64,000 bases of DNA, taken from assembly GCA_963920635.1 (NCBI GenBank), contig OY987308.1, positions 19,373,096 through 19,437,095 on the forward strand, read 5' to 3'. The notes below the pieces were generated by a model, which did no database searches, had not been told where the DNA came from, and saw only the letters and a program-made list of their open reading frames with translations. Of this stretch, positions 1-12,664 are shown in pieces. The first letter of the stretch is position 1; every line of letters starts with the position of its first letter. The stretch comes from Pseudeuparius sepicola. Its lineage: Eukaryota > Arthropoda > Insecta > Coleoptera > Anthribidae. Made by a program: the position numbers and the translations under genes.

Positions 1-53
1 TCCTATGTGATAGACTTTGAAATGCTGGGTCCCCTTATTTTTAAGGGTCCCTG
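1..53. mobile_element. End of a hAT-like element (third copy), cut by the window edge
   Basis: The first 53 bases match the right ends of the elements at 46372-47355 and (inverted) 54377-55318: tgctgggtccccttatt followed by agggtccctg. The rest of the copy is outside the window. Confidence 0.6.
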
Positions 54-226
54 GTCTACCATGACGGGAATTCCAAATATGCAAATACATTGTTAAGTAA
101 GTTAAATTTAAAGGCTGGTTGAAAGATTGTTTTGCTAATTACATAACATTGGTTTAAAGCAAGAACTACTTTTGTAGAACCATACATCACCTATGAAAAT
201 GGCGTCTTTAATTTAGACGACTATTT

Positions 227-990
227 CTCTCATACTGCTTGCATCCAATAAAGTAGCTCCTTCCATAAAAATCCAACCAATCATATGCCTCTGCTAGCGA
301 TAATTGCACTTGTGCAAAACCCAAGCGGTAATGCCACTTGTGCAATTGTCACTTCGTTGCTTAGCAACCGCGAATCTGTTCTATACAAACACGTACTTCT
401 TAAAATTGGTGTGTTTTAGACTGTTCTAAATTATGCAGCTTATAAATTATGTTGCGGTATTATTAAGCATTGTATCAATGAATTTATATAACTTTTACAT
501 TGCTAAATTGTTGTTATTAGACCTCCGTCTCCGTTTAAATTTATGACACACATTCAGAAAATAAACCAACGCTAACAGGGTGTAGGATAATCGCATTTGC
601 CTTGGATATCCAAGCGTCATGTTTGTTTACTCGAACGCTACAATCGGAGCTGTCAAAAAACTCGTTCGAAATGAGTCGTTTTGGAAATGTAAACATAGAA
701 AAAATTAATACAGAAATTATTAAATCGTTTCGTGAAATAATCTCGACAAATACCACTCTAAATTTTTCTAAATAATTTTATTCTCAAGCGCTATTTTGCC
801 CATTAGCAAAACCACTCGTACAAATTGGGCTTTTATTTTCAGAGATAAAATCCCTCGAGCTTCGCTCTCAGGATTTTATCAGAAAATAAAAGACCAATTT
901 TATACCCGGGATCTTTCTAGGCAAAATAACGCTTTCGAAAAAATTATCGATAAAATTTCCGGCACTTGTGGTATTGCATACGATAATTCA
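227..990. repeat. Dispersed repeat, copy 1 (with long hairpin)
   Basis: About 760 bp that recur in direct orientation at 15281-16030 with high similarity, starting at ctcatactgcttgcatccaa. Near 825-910 it contains a long hairpin: a 27-base arm including gggcttttattttca, a loop with cgagcttcgctc, and the complementary arm. Short reading frames inside do not resemble known proteins. No coding function supported. Confidence 0.75.
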
Positions 991-1336
991 CTGAGTATTA
1001 TAATAGAAGAAACAACGAGACGCTATCAGTAGACTTCTTGGATTTTGCCTTTGTAACCGTCCGACTTTTCTCGGCCGTTATGCTTTTTAATCATTCAACG
1101 TATGTATAGGAAACGACCATCCCCAATCGGAAAGCCCGCCGAGAAGGAGTTGGGGAAACCAGCCTTAACGACTTTCCCGAGGAAAGTTTCGGAAAGTTGG
1201 GGGCCTCTGTGGCGTAGTAAAAGCTACGGAGATACAATGTTGTCTGGGGGAATGTATAAGGAAACTATGGCGCGTTGTTCTGGAGGATTTCAGAATATAA
1301 ACTTATAGTTCGCCTTAAAAGAACATTGCAAGTATA
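991..1336. other. No gene seen
   Basis: Between a dispersed repeat and a CACTG-TIR element. The moderately GC-rich part around 1120-1210 (gccgagaaggagttgg) resembles repeated GC-rich stretches near 10090 and 11760. No supported coding. Confidence 0.4.
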
Positions 1337-2112
1337 CACTGTGTCCCGGATAAGAATGAACAGCGTGGGGATATTGCAAACGGTGAGAGATAGAGCAACG
1401 GTTAAATTAATGGGGAAAAGTTGCGCAATTTTGAGGTCAATAAAATGGCATAAACAGATTTCTAACATCTTTTTTCGTTTTTGAGTTATTTAGAAAAAAG
1501 CAAAACTGCGTTTTTGGCTTTATTTTTTTCTGAAGTTGTTATCACAGATAGAAATAAAAATAAAATATTAAATTTCCGAAGTAAAATAAACTTTATGTTA
1601 AATTGTTGACAATACTGATTAATATTTAGACTTCTTATTATTAAATACAGGGCCGCATTAGAAAAAAATGAAAAATTAATTTTCAGTATAATTGTCTCAA
1701 AACATTTTAAAAATATTTCGTGTCATACATCATGGTACTTTCAATGAAAAGTGCTTTCAAAATCTGCAAAAAAATCCAGGTCCGTATTTAAAAAAATAAA
1801 GTTGAAGATGGTTTCTCAAAAACGAAACGTTGTGGAACAAATCTAGAACGCCATCTTAAATCCCGTTAAAAAGTGCCATAAGAAAGTGTTTTTCTTTTTT
1901 TTCTATCTGTGATAACAACTTCAGAAAAAAAAATCGAAAACGCAAAATTTTACTTTTTAAAAATAACTCAAAAACGAAAAAAGATATTAGAAATCTGTTT
2001 GTGCCATTTTATTGACCTCAAAATTGCGCAACTTTTTCCCCATTTAACCGCTGCTCTATCTCTCACCGTTTGAAATATCCCCATGCTGTTAATTCTTATC
2101 CGGGACACAGTG
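1337..2112. mobile_element. CACTG-TIR DNA transposon, deleted copy A
   Basis: A 776-bp element bounded by cactgtgtcccgg and its reverse complement, flanked by TA on both sides. The inverted arms are over 150 bp (for example tgcgcaattttgaggtcaat). TA duplication and long TIRs fit a Tc1/mariner-type non-autonomous element. Two longer relatives are at 4266-5705 and 25137-26583. Confidence 0.8.
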
Positions 2113-2217
2113 TATATACCATTACCAACATCATACTGGACACGACTATTATAGACGAACAAATTATTATCTTACATACTAATACTTACCGATCAACTCT
2201 TTAGGTTGTTGGCTGTA

Positions 2218-3406
2218 CAGGGTTACTCATATAACATTCTACCCCCCTTAACTTTTTGTTTTTAATTTTGGGGAAAAATGTAAATATTAAACTTATGTTT
2301 TTTAAATGGAACACACTTTAGTCTTAATAAAAAGCATATTTATGGAACGCGATACATTATTATGATTTAAATTAAATTATAGAAGGTGTTCTATAATGCT
2401 TCTATTTTGTGTAACACAGAGAGCATACCTTCTTAATAAACTTCTCTTGTAGTTAGCCATGATACCTGCCTCGTTCATCTCTTTGATCTTCTGAGATATT
2501 TTTCTTTAACTTCGTCGATATTATTTGACCTCTCCGCATATACCCGGTCCTTCAAACTGCCCCACAGAAAGAAATCGAGTGGGGTCAAGTCTGGGCTTCT
2601 GACAGGCCATGAAATACTTCCATCTAAACCAGTCCACTCTCTACAAAAGTGTTATCTAAATGCCCCTTGACATCATTTGATTTATGTGCTGGAGCACCGT
2701 CTTGTTGCCACACAATATTCGGCTCATTAACTTGATTCGATAGATTAGAAATTTCTCCTCTTAAGTGCTGCAAATATTTTAGTCCAGTTAAACCACCTTC
2801 AAAAAATACTGGACCAATTATGTGATTCCGAAAAATACCATAACAAACATTTATTGAAATTCGACCTTGTCGTTGAATTGAAATAAACTGTCTCGTATTT
2901 TCTGATGACCAAGAGTGAGTGTTTCTTCTATTAAAAACGCCACGGGGTGTAAAAGTGGCTTCATCAGTCCACAGTATAGCATCTGTAATAGTAATAACCC
3001 TAAGAGCAGTAATATAATAGTAATGTCTAGTAGTAGTTAGTTAATAATAGTAGTATAGTGTAATCTTTATAGTGATAATTTACAGGTGATAAAAATACGC
3101 ACCTATAAACTGATCATTTTCCGCTTGCTTCACGGTAATATTCTAGCCTTCTATAATTATCATTTTCATATAATTTTTGAACTAGGCGATATCAGTATGA
3201 TCTAAAATTATGCATTTTCAACACTCTCTGAACTGCGCTTCATGATATTTGCAAATATCTCGATGCATCTTTAATAGAATGTCTGGGATTTTCCACGAAG
3301 TATAATAAGACCGCTTCCTGCTTATTCTTCTTTTCTTTATTTTAAACTTCCACTAATTATCAATTTTTTATAAATTTGAAATTTGATGAGGTAGGACTCT
3401 CCCTAG
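2218..3406 (-). mobile_element. Mariner/Tc1-like transposon with decayed transposase, copy 1
   Basis: Starts with TA then cagggttactcatataac. On the minus strand it carries broken versions of an IS630/Tc1/mariner-type transposase: the WQQDG-like and SPDLTPLDFFLW-like catalytic segments near 2540-2710 and the helix-turn-helix part near 3190-3330. Frameshifts and stops interrupt it. The right TIR seen in the sister copies is missing, the similarity ending at about 3406. Confidence 0.72.
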
Positions 3407-4129
3407 GTATATTCGTACGTATTCACGTCTTGCACGCTTCGCATTCTTCTTTCATTCTTTGCAATAATATTGCAATAATATACCATTTACACAGCACGAT
3501 GTGGTAACACAACAATTAACACCTTATACAAAGTGTCAAAGTCAAGAAATTCAATAATTCAAAGGACGATTTTGTGCAAACTACTAGAGCAAACATATTA
3601 TATAGGGATACCTATAAATCGTTGAAACCAAAAAATGCGTAGATTTCTAAAATCGAGTAATATGCAGGGTGTTCCATCTAAAAAAAAATAAGTTTGGTCT
3701 ATACCTAAAAAACGAGACATTCATTTGTTTTTCATTTGTATTTCGATACGCGAATCCTCCACCAAAACTCCAAAAGGCCCTAATTGTATACCCAATTATC
3801 GTATTCCGCAGTTCCGAGTGTCGTCTAACTAGCTGTAGAAGGCTGTAAGCGTTGCTCCCCGGGGTTCCTGCTTTAATTCCTCTAACTGCTGCAAACGAGC
3901 CCGGCATTTCCGGGTCCTACGTTTAAAACACAAAGAGGCGAGGAACGCTTAAAAGAGGGTGGCATGCGGGTTTACAACCACCTGCGTAATTTGCTGCCAT
4001 CATAAAAACGACATAAAATGGGGGACAGTATCGTCTAGGTCCTCTCTTGCTTTGTTCTCCTCACATACCTAACTAGAGTTTTAACCACAGTATCTAATCA
4101 TATCGGCAAGTAGTTTTCTTCGTTCGTTT
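3407..4129. other. No gene seen
   Basis: AT-rich to 3650, then a CAGGGTGTTCC-type MITE end (3665-3677) and GC-richer unique DNA. An 86-codon minus-strand frame at 3647-3907 looks like chance coding. Confidence 0.35.
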
Positions 4130-4262
4130 CCTTGTAGACCGTCAGATAGTCGCAGATTTAGATGCCCCATTTTCGCATACAAGTCTCGAAGAGGGTTGAA
4201 AAGGGAAATTTTCGAGTGGCCGCCGGGGATAACACATGGAAAATTCGATTTTCCTATATAAC
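4130..4262. repeat. Left arm of an inverted repeat around the element at 4266
   Basis: This stretch (with gtcagatagtcgcagattta and gccccattttcgcatacaag) recurs inverted at about 5885-6045. The arms bracket the CACTG-TIR element, suggesting that it inserted into an older foldback element. Confidence 0.55.
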
Positions 4263-4265
4263 ATA

Positions 4266-5705
4266 CAATATGCCCCCGATAAGAATGAACAGCATGGGGA
4301 TCTTGCAAACAGTGAGAGATGGAACAAAGGTTAAATGGGGAAAAAGTTGCGCAATTTTAAGTTCAATAAAATGGTACAAACAGATTTCTAACGCCTTTTT
4401 TCGTTTTTTAGTTATTTTGAAAAAAGGTAAATTTTGCGTTTTCGATTTTATTTTTTCTGTTATCACATATAGAAGAAAAGAAAAACATCTTATGGCACTT
4501 TTTAACGGGCTTTAAGATGGCGTTTTTAGATTTGTTCTACAACATTTCGTTTTTGAGAAACCATCTTCAACTTATTTTTTTTAAATACGGACCTCTATTG
4601 TTTTTGCAAATTTGAAAGCACTTTTCATTGCCAATACCATGATGTATGACATGAAATATTTTAAAATGTTTTGAGACAGTTATACTGAAAATTTCTTTTT
4701 TTTTGTGGCCCTGTATTATTATTTAATAATAAGAAGTCCAAATATTAATCAGTATTGTCAACAATTTAAGTTAAAATTTATCTTTCAATCGGAGAACAAA
4801 AAAAAAAGAATTGCAAAAATTAATAACAACAGTCACATACGGTAATAAAAAATAAATAAAAAATCCTCCACGTAGAAGGCGTTGAAACAACGAAACCAAC
4901 TCCTTGTCATTTGTCATAATTCCCACTGTATCATTTAGTTAATAATTTGTATTATTAGAAATGGATGATGCTTTTTCAAATGACGACAAATTTAACATGT
5001 TAGCATGTTATATCTTTCGTTACAGCAATAGTGTAGAGGCCGAACGAATGTATTGTTGCAATTAATAAATGGCAAAAGTTATTGGTTACATTGGCTTAAA
5101 GCTTTCTTCTCACAAAAAGCGAAGAGTTTACTCCAAAACACAATGCGACACTGTTTGTTGTACAACAGAGGAAAACACTTACCAGACAGGGCCGTATTTA
5201 AAAATATTTAGTTTTCGAAGTGAAAATAAACTGTAAGTTAAATTGTTGACAATACTGATTAATATTTAGACTTCTTATTATTAAATACAGGGCCGCAATA
5301 GAAAAAATGAACGAAAAAAGGAATTTTTAGTATATAATTTAGTATAATTGTCTCATTTTAAAAATATTTCGTGTCATACATCATGGTATTTGCAATGAAA
5401 GTGCTTCCAAAATCTAAAAAAACAGGTCCGTATTTAAAAAAAAATAAAGTTGAAGATGGTTTCTCAAAAACGAAATATTGTAGAACAAATCTAAAAGAGC
5501 CATCTTAGAGCCAGTTAAATAGTGCCATAAGAAAGTGTTTTTTTTTCTGTGATAACAACTTCCGAAAAAAAAAATCGAAAACGCGAAATTTTACTTTTTT
5601 CAAAATAACTCAAAAAAGAAAAAGTTGCTAAAAATTTGTTTGTACCATTTTATTGACCTTAAAATTGCGCATCTTTTTCCCCATTAAACCGTTGTTCTAT
5701 TTCTT
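4266..5705. mobile_element. CACTG-TIR DNA transposon, copy B, with DUF4817-like remnant
   Basis: About 1.44 kb, same arms as copy A; the right tip is degraded. The middle carries a short open stretch on the plus strand from 4961 (MDDAFSNDD... SVEAERMY) that resembles the N-terminal DUF4817/helix-turn-helix region found at the start of some mariner-related proteins. Copy C has the same part without the Met. Non-autonomous. Confidence 0.7.
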
Positions 5706-6382
5706 ACTTTCGATGGGCTTGTGTGGAAAAATCGGTCAAGATATCGGTTTTTCCTTACAATATTACGCTCTTATTTCAACCCTTTAGCCACCTGCAACAC
5801 TCAAGCCTTTGGTTTGCCGAAGTCAGGTTCTATTAATTAATCATTTAGTGAACACGGCTTGTGTGAAAATATGGGCAACAGGTACATTTTAGGAAAATCG
5901 AAATCTCCGTATGTTATCCTCAGGGGCCACTCGTAAATTTTCCTTCATTCTACTAAAAGTCGATGTACTTTTCAACCTTCTTCAAGGCTTGTATGCGAAA
6001 ATGGGGCACCTGAATCTGTCACTATCTGACGGTCTATTGAGGCATTATGTAATATTAATATTACTGAGCCATTTCTCTACGCAGACGCTTTAGAAATGAG
6101 GCGACGGACGATCCCTTTTCGTTCTGTAACCGGTTTATTATTCGGGTCCAACCCTCTCGACCGATCCTCTGAATTTGTCCGGGTTCCCCGGAAAAATCGC
6201 GCGCGGCTTGCCAGGAATCCTTTCCAACTTTTTGCCCATATTACCCTAATGGATAGTCAAGAAAAATGAGGGGAACGAGGGACACCAATTGCGGATTTAG
6301 CCGAGAAGTGACAGTGACAGATTAAAAATTCCTTCATCCGTGCATTCACTAAACGACCGAAGGAATCGCTTGCAAGCGGAGC
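5706..6382. other. Repeat arm and unique DNA, no gene
   Basis: 5885-6045 is the inverted partner of 4130-4262. The remainder is unique; 6100-6290 is GC-richer. No credible reading frame. Confidence 0.4.
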
Positions 6383-7017
6383 TTAGACAAGGAAAGAGAG
6401 AGGACACCGCGCGTATGTCTGCCCTGCCGTGTATAGATTTTGTTAGGTCGTTTTGAACGGCGGCTATTTTATATGTGGCAGACAAAGCGAGTACGTTGTG
6501 AGTTAATTTCGCGAATTTGAGAATTAAAAGTAACGCAAGTAAATATTTAACAAGCTACCTTTGAAAGATGCCCTAAAACTTTATTTTTTCTCAATATAAC
6601 TTCTTCAAAATCCTTCTACCTTTTAGTATAATAAAGTGCATTGTTTTGTTTGTAAATAGGACCAATATAATTATTTTTTAACATCGTTTTTATTGAAAAT
6701 CTCTTAATTGATTATGATAGTTTCATAAAATATGGGCTGGTTTCCATGGGCGTGCGTTATTTATTTTATTTTGATTGATCCGAAATCGCCGCAACTAAAT
6801 ATATTTCAGCACTCGGCACTAGCTTTACATTTGGGAAATTATCTGTAAATAAATACCAATATTTCAAATTACATACATGTAAGTCAAAATTAACTACCTT
6901 TTCATTTTTCACATTTTTGTGATATTGGCTAAGAACGCGTTTCATGCTGCGCCACTGGCCAGTCATGCGATGTGGCAGTCGGTAACACGGCCGCGTCTTC
7001 TCTCTTTCCTTGTCTAA
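6383..7017. mobile_element. THAP-element-derived MITE, copy 1
   Basis: 635 bp bounded by ttagacaaggaaagagagag and its reverse complement. Nearly the whole length matches 22380-23098, where the first exon of a THAP-domain (P-like) transposase is still visible. This copy has lost that exon. Confidence 0.75.
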
Positions 7018-7119
7018 GAGAGTGATATGTCTGTCTTTGTTTTATTGTATAGAGTTCATCGAATTGAGGGATACCTACTTTGCATTAAATAAACATAATA
7101 CTTATAAAGAAAGATTTTT

Positions 7120-7500
7120 TTAGTACCTGAAATTATAAATAATAAAGCATGTTTTAGTGGCATATTAGGTAAAGGATATCAATTGAAAAAATGCACTCCA
7201 GCCGGGACTCCTACTGTAGCCGTATAGGCACTTAACCAATTAAGCTATCGGGGATACGAGTTCCATCTTCCAGCGGCTAGGTATTATTTATTCCAAATGA
7301 TATTAGTTAGTAGCGGTGAGATGTAGGAGACCTCGGCGTGTTCTATTGCTACATAAAGGGGTTAGAGGGTGTAGGGTAACCATTCATGATTGTTGGTTAT
7401 GTGAACTTCCTTGCAGTGCATTTTTTTTGCAATTGACATCCTTCACCTGATATGCCACTAAAACATCATTTATTAATTATAATACAGGTAGGTACTGAAA
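7120..7500 (-). mobile_element. SINE-bearing repeat, copy 1 (minus strand)
   Basis: Carries, reversed, a tRNA-like promoter region: around 7190-7260 the minus strand has an A box close to tagcttaattggttaagtgc, with a decayed B box. Flanked by matching inverted words (ttttagtggcata / tatgccactaaaac). At 7369-7376 it has a single gtgtaggg, the empty version of the site filled by a hAT-like element at 46372. Confidence 0.6.
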
Positions 7501-7617
7501 ATCTTTCTTTGTTAATAATCTTGGCTTGACATTATAGGTTAGAATTTCGACGTTCGATACTTGCATTATGTCGCTAAATGTCGAATTTTGTTGATTGATG
7601 AACAAATAGGACACCTT

Positions 7618-8110
7618 CTAACCGGCACCGTCGCAATGATAAAGGTCTGCCAGCTGGCGACGCGAAACGTCACTACGTCATCACAGGGATTTAGCTTTTT
7701 GTAGTTGTTTACGTTTACTTGTCTGGCGATTTTCCTGTTTTAAAGAACGTTTGTTGTGTTTATTGTGTGTTGGACTGTGTTTTTTAGTAATATAGGACAT
7801 GCAGTTTTATTAATAAGATGGTAAAACAGCAGTGGTTCAGAATAAAGTGATTAAAATTCAATTTTAGTTTATAGGTTTTAGGTTGTGTCTATAGTTTCGG
7901 ACTTATTTAAATCATGCCGTACACGTGTTCCGTTCCCAACTTCAAGGGAAACTACAAAGGTGGTCCTAAAGTGTCCACTTTTTCCTCCCTAAAAACCCCA
8001 TTTTAAGGGAAAAGTGGGTTAAGGCCATCAAAAGAGATATTGTTCCTACACAGTCTTCCAGGGTAAAAGTGGTTTTGGTTTGGACTGTTTGGAGAGTGTT
8101 ATACCTAACA
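7618..8110 (+). pseudogene. THAP-domain (P-like) transposase first exon, broken copy
   Basis: Starts accggcaccgtcgcaatgat, as does 40652, and continues into a leader and a Met at 7914. The protein begins MPYTCSVPNFKGNYKGG: the second zinc-binding Cys of the THAP finger (PNCKG in the sister copy at 42013) is Phe, and a one-base deletion in ttttcctccct then breaks the frame. Dead copy of a P-superfamily-like element. Confidence 0.72.
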
Positions 8111-8254
8111 ATTTTACATGATTAAACGTAACCACCTTAAAATCAGGAAGTTTTATGGTTTTATTCATTCGAATTTAGTTGTACCTAGGCACGCAAATAA
8201 GAAATAATTGGCATTTACGAAAATTTTACTGGTAGATATCTAAATGCACCAAAA

Positions 8255-8460
8255 GCCGAAGTCTCCTACATTTCACCGCTACTAACTAATATCAATTGGA
8301 ATAAATAGCACCTAGCCGATGGAACCCTTATCTCCGGTAGCTTAGTTGGTTAAGTGCCTACGGCCACAGTCCCCGCTGGAGTACATTTTTTTCAATGTAT
8401 ATCCTTTACCTGATATTCCACTAAAACATCCTTTATTATTCATAATATTTATCTTACTTA
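8255..8460 (+). mobile_element. tRNA-derived SINE, copy 2
   Basis: Contains A-box-like tagcttagttggttaagtgc at about 8339 and a decayed B box. The tail ctgatattccactaaaacat is shared with the copies at 7120, 46105 and 47397. Confidence 0.65.
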
Positions 8461-10230
8461 TTGGTAAGAAAACAGACGAGAACCGTTTGAAATTCCACTA
8501 GCGCCGGAATACCCCGCATTTGTTTCAAGACATATCAGGTAAGTACCTATTTCACATTCGCCGTAGAGAGGCATATAATGCAACGTTTCCATGCATACGC
8601 GAAATTAAAGTTGGCCGGAGCGCATCAAAACCCGAAACGTGGCCTTTTAGCGTTATATACACGAAACGTGTTCTGGACTACGAGTGACTACGTTAACTGT
8701 TTACAGGGCTACGCGGAAGCGGAGGCGATAAAAATAATGATAACTCCGAACTGCTTACTGCTCACATAACTGAAGAAATGGGGAGGAAATTCTGAGGCCA
8801 CGTAGGTACTTTAGTACTTTCAACATTTTCTGTTGTTGCTAAATGAAAAACAAATGTACAGGGTGATCATTTTTTAGACGCCCAGCCTCCCTTGGTGGAA
8901 AACGGTCAATTATATATATGGGAGATTATACAGGGTGGCCCACCACGAACTGCATCGATCTATATATGGAAAACTAAAAGTAGGAAAATTCTGAAAATTT
9001 GGCACCTCACCAATGCCGATGGGCGCTGCTCAACTAAAATATTTTGGTGAATCTGGCACTTCCGGTTATACCGGAAGTCGATATCCACTTTCTTATCTCA
9101 AATGGAACACCCTGTATATTATTGCATTTTTTGATTCTAGGCATCATTTTGGAACAAAAACATGCAGCATGTCCTATATCTAAATCCAACCGTTTTTGAG
9201 ATATTTGCATTTTTCCGAAAAAAATTACAGGTGCAGACCTAAAGTCAATTAGCAATTTATACGAGGAAACCGCGAAATTTCAAAACGAATTGTTGGCATC
9301 GTGTAACAGAAGTCCTGACCTAGTGATCTCTGCTGAGAAATAAATCCGTTCTTATACAGGGTGTTCACAAAATATGAATAAAAATTACATTCAAAATGTG
9401 CTTAAATCTCGAAATTTTCAAATGGAAACCACCATTAATGCGATCTTATTCACCACTAAAAATGATAACAACTTTGTGTAAGGTTTTCTATACCTAAATG
9501 CAGTAATTTTCGATTAATTTACGAAAAACCCACTTTTCGCCCATAAAATGCGGGGTTTGCTTAACGCTTGGAAAATAATATTAGCCGTGGACGTTGAAAA
9601 GACAATCGCGGCTAAGGAAATGTCACTTGGTTTATAAATTATCTACGGAGAATGCAACAAAGTAATATCAAGAACGTGCGATACATTTGGGACTCGCTAT
9701 CCACAAAAAACAAAACCATCGCCAAACACAGTTAAAAAAATAATACAAAATTTTAAACAAATCTTAACAGCTCCGAAACATCTTGTGACTTTAATATGTT
9801 AGCACAGAGCAGTGAAAATACTTCCTGACTAAGTAAGTAACAAACTTAAAATTGGAACAACTCGCATGGGAAAAACCCCGACAGACCTAAACCAAAGTTG
9901 ACAATTTGTTCGTTTTCGAAACCGCACACCTTTGCAACTGACAACTTTTTAATCAGTTCCCCGCTAACGAAATAAAATCCCCAGTTCCACCACAAATTTC
10001 TCGCCGCTCAAGCTGCCGCCGGTATAGGGTAGTGCTCATCAATTATTTGCCGGTAAAGCGGGAAAGCCGGACCCTGCCCTCCAGCCTGATGAGATTTGGA
10101 TTCCCTCGAAGTTTCTTCCCGGGAAAAGTCTCCCGAGAGCAGTGGCGGCCCCAAGGGGCGGGGGGGGGGGGCTAGGGGTTATGGACGCTGAGCATAGTTT
10201 GTTTTTGATTTCATATTAGATTCATACCAC
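8461..10230. other. No gene; CAGGGTG-type MITE ends
   Basis: Contains several TA-flanked cagggtg ends at 8860, 8933, 9112 (reversed) and 9357, the marks of short Tc1/mariner-type MITEs; 8935-9112 is a probable complete one. The rest is AT-rich. A GC stretch at 10000-10170 has a run of G at 10158-10171 and recalls 11700-11830. No coding supported. Confidence 0.45.

Positions 10231-10232
<2 letters not shown>

Positions 10233-10303
<71 letters not shown>
10233..10303. repeat. (TA)n microsatellite
   Basis: Seventy-one bases of uninterrupted alternating A and T, followed at 10353-10370 by a second short run. Confidence 0.98.
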
Positions 10304-10305
<2 letters not shown>

Positions 10306-10589
10306 TGTTGCCAGACACTTATTTGTGACGGGGCATAAATGTCCGAGCACGGACATATATATATATATGTTTGCACAAGATCGTTCTTTGAATTATCGAA
10401 TGTCGGACAAAATCAAAATTGCCTCGGAAAATTCAAAACCGTTATTACGAGAATATTAGAAATGGAGATTTGACAGTTTACATTAATTGTTGTACTCTCA
10501 CAATTACATACAATAATATATTGAAAATTCAACAAAGCCAATACTGCTGCGGAAATTTTCCATAAGTCATATTTTATTTTTTTTGTAAT

Positions 10590-11661
10590 TTTAGTCTTAA
10601 TAAAAGGCATATTTATTATGTATGGATGGAACGTGATACTATGAATTAAATTAGATTATAAAAGGTATTCTATATTGCTTCAATTTTGTGCAACACAGAG
10701 AGCATACCTCCTTAATAAACTTCTCTTGTAGTTAGCCACGATACCTGCCTCGTTCATCTCTTTGATCTTCTGAGATATTTTTCTTTAACTTCGTCGATAT
10801 TATTTGACCTCTCCGCATACACCCGGTCCTTCAAAGTGTCCCACAGAAAGAAATCGAGTGGTGTCAAGTCTGGGCTTCTGGCAGGCAATAAAATGGTTCC
10901 ATTTGAACCAATCCACTCTACAAAAGTGTCATCTAAATGCCTCTTGACAGCATTTACTTTATGTGCTGGAACACCGTCTTGTTGCCAAACAATATTCGGC
11001 TCATTAAGTTGATTCAATAGATCAGAAATTTCTTCTCTTAAGAGCTGTAAATATTTTAGTCCAGTTAAACCACCTTCAAAAAATACTGGACCAATTATGT
11101 GATCCCGAAAAATACCACATCAAACATTTATCGAAGTTCGACCTTGTCGTTGAATTGAAATAAACTGTCGTGTATTTTCTGATGACCAAGAGTGAGTGTT
11201 TATGTTGTAAAAATGGCTCCGTCAGTCCACATAGCGTAATCTTTATAGTGATAGTTTTCAAATGATAAAAATACGCACCTATAAACTGATCATTTTCCTC
11301 TTGCCTCTCCAATACTAAACGGCAATATTCTCGCCTTCTATAATTTTCATTTTCATACCGTTTTTGAACTGGTCAATAACAATATGGTCTAAACTTATGC
11401 ATTTTCAACACTCTCTGGACTGAGCTCCATGATATTTCCAAACATCTGGATACATCTTTAATAGAATGTCTCGAATTTTGTACGAAGTATAGTAAGACTG
11501 CTTCCTGCATATTCTCAGTGAAAACATGTGGTTTGTTTCTCTTTTCTTTATTTTTTAAACTTCCAGTAATTCTCAATTTGTTATAAATATATTATTTGAA
11601 ATATGTACGTGTGATGAGATAGGACTCTCCCTGGGGAGAATGTTATATGAATAACACTGTA
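10590..11661 (-). mobile_element. Mariner/Tc1-like transposon with partly readable transposase, copy 2
   Basis: Minus-strand coding remnant of an IS630/Tc1/mariner transposase. The helix-turn-helix part at 11373-11576 includes TENMQEAVLLYFVQNSRHSI. The catalytic part at 10754-11017 includes NIVWQQDGVPAH (second acidic residue) and SPDLTPLDFFLW (third). The two parts are separated by frame breaks, so the enzyme is dead. It ends in a TIR-like gaataacactgtata; the left TIR is truncated relative to copy 1. Confidence 0.82.
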
Positions 11662-12657
11662 TATCTAAAATAATATCTACCTTGGTCTCTCGACCGCAAA
11701 CCGTCCACAGAGCCGTTGTCAGTATCGTTGAGTGCACATCAATTATTTCCACGAAAAGTGGGAAAGTCGGGAGGACCGTTCCATTGATGAGATTTGGATT
11801 TCCGAGAAGTTTTCTCGGGAAAGGAGAGTAAAACCGACTAAGTGCTAGTTTCGGAAAGTTTTGCTGCAAGAGACAATTTTCGAGTTTTCATTAAATTTCT
11901 TTTCACACAGCACCTACTTCCGCGAGCAGAAGTTTTGATTGTATACCCTGCTCCAAAAATTTCACTATGCTGGTTGTAAATCACTGCGAAAAAATTCAGG
12001 AGGTGATTGCTTTTTTAAAATAAAGGAGGGTCTTTCGTATATAAAATTTTAAATGCTCCAAGCTATCAAAAGTTTATTTTTATTAGACGATATTCTGAAT
12101 AGAAAAAAATGTGTAGAGACACAAAAGTTTCTAAATTTACGGCTATATGCTAGAGATATTATTATGTTATATCTTCTAAAAACTACTGACATCTACTTAA
12201 CATTCGCCTTCTCGAGCACTGACAGCGTTGCCAGGTCCATCATATAGCCATTGCGGTCGAGGTGGGCGTTTTTGCTGGCAAAAAATGGGTTAGTAAAACA
12301 GAGCCATCGATTTATGGGCAGCGCTCCTTCATAAACATCGCGGGAGGCGCTTCCCTCTATTTTTAGCGTAGAACAGCCATCCGGGGCATCGATTTACCCG
12401 CCGATGTTCCTATCCACTTATCCTAATGAGATTACCGCGTTTTACAGAGGCGAATGACAGTGGCGTAACCGAATAACCAGAAAAGTATTCATAAAACTCT
12501 GTATAAAAGATAGTAGTTAGGTGGTCGCAAGTGTATTGTCATGGGTTGCTTAACGGTGACTGGTTGATTTCAAACTAGATGAGAATTGACTACTTTGCCA
12601 TTCTGCCAATTATTTGTTTTCAAAAAGCTTGTCTCGCTAAATGTTCAAAAAACTAGG
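11662..12657. other. No gene seen
   Basis: Unique AT-rich DNA with GC-rich islets at 11690-11840 and 12240-12400. The islets look like non-coding DNA with even base composition; a conservation search would be needed to call them regulatory. Confidence 0.35.
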
Positions 12658-12664
12658 TAGGTAC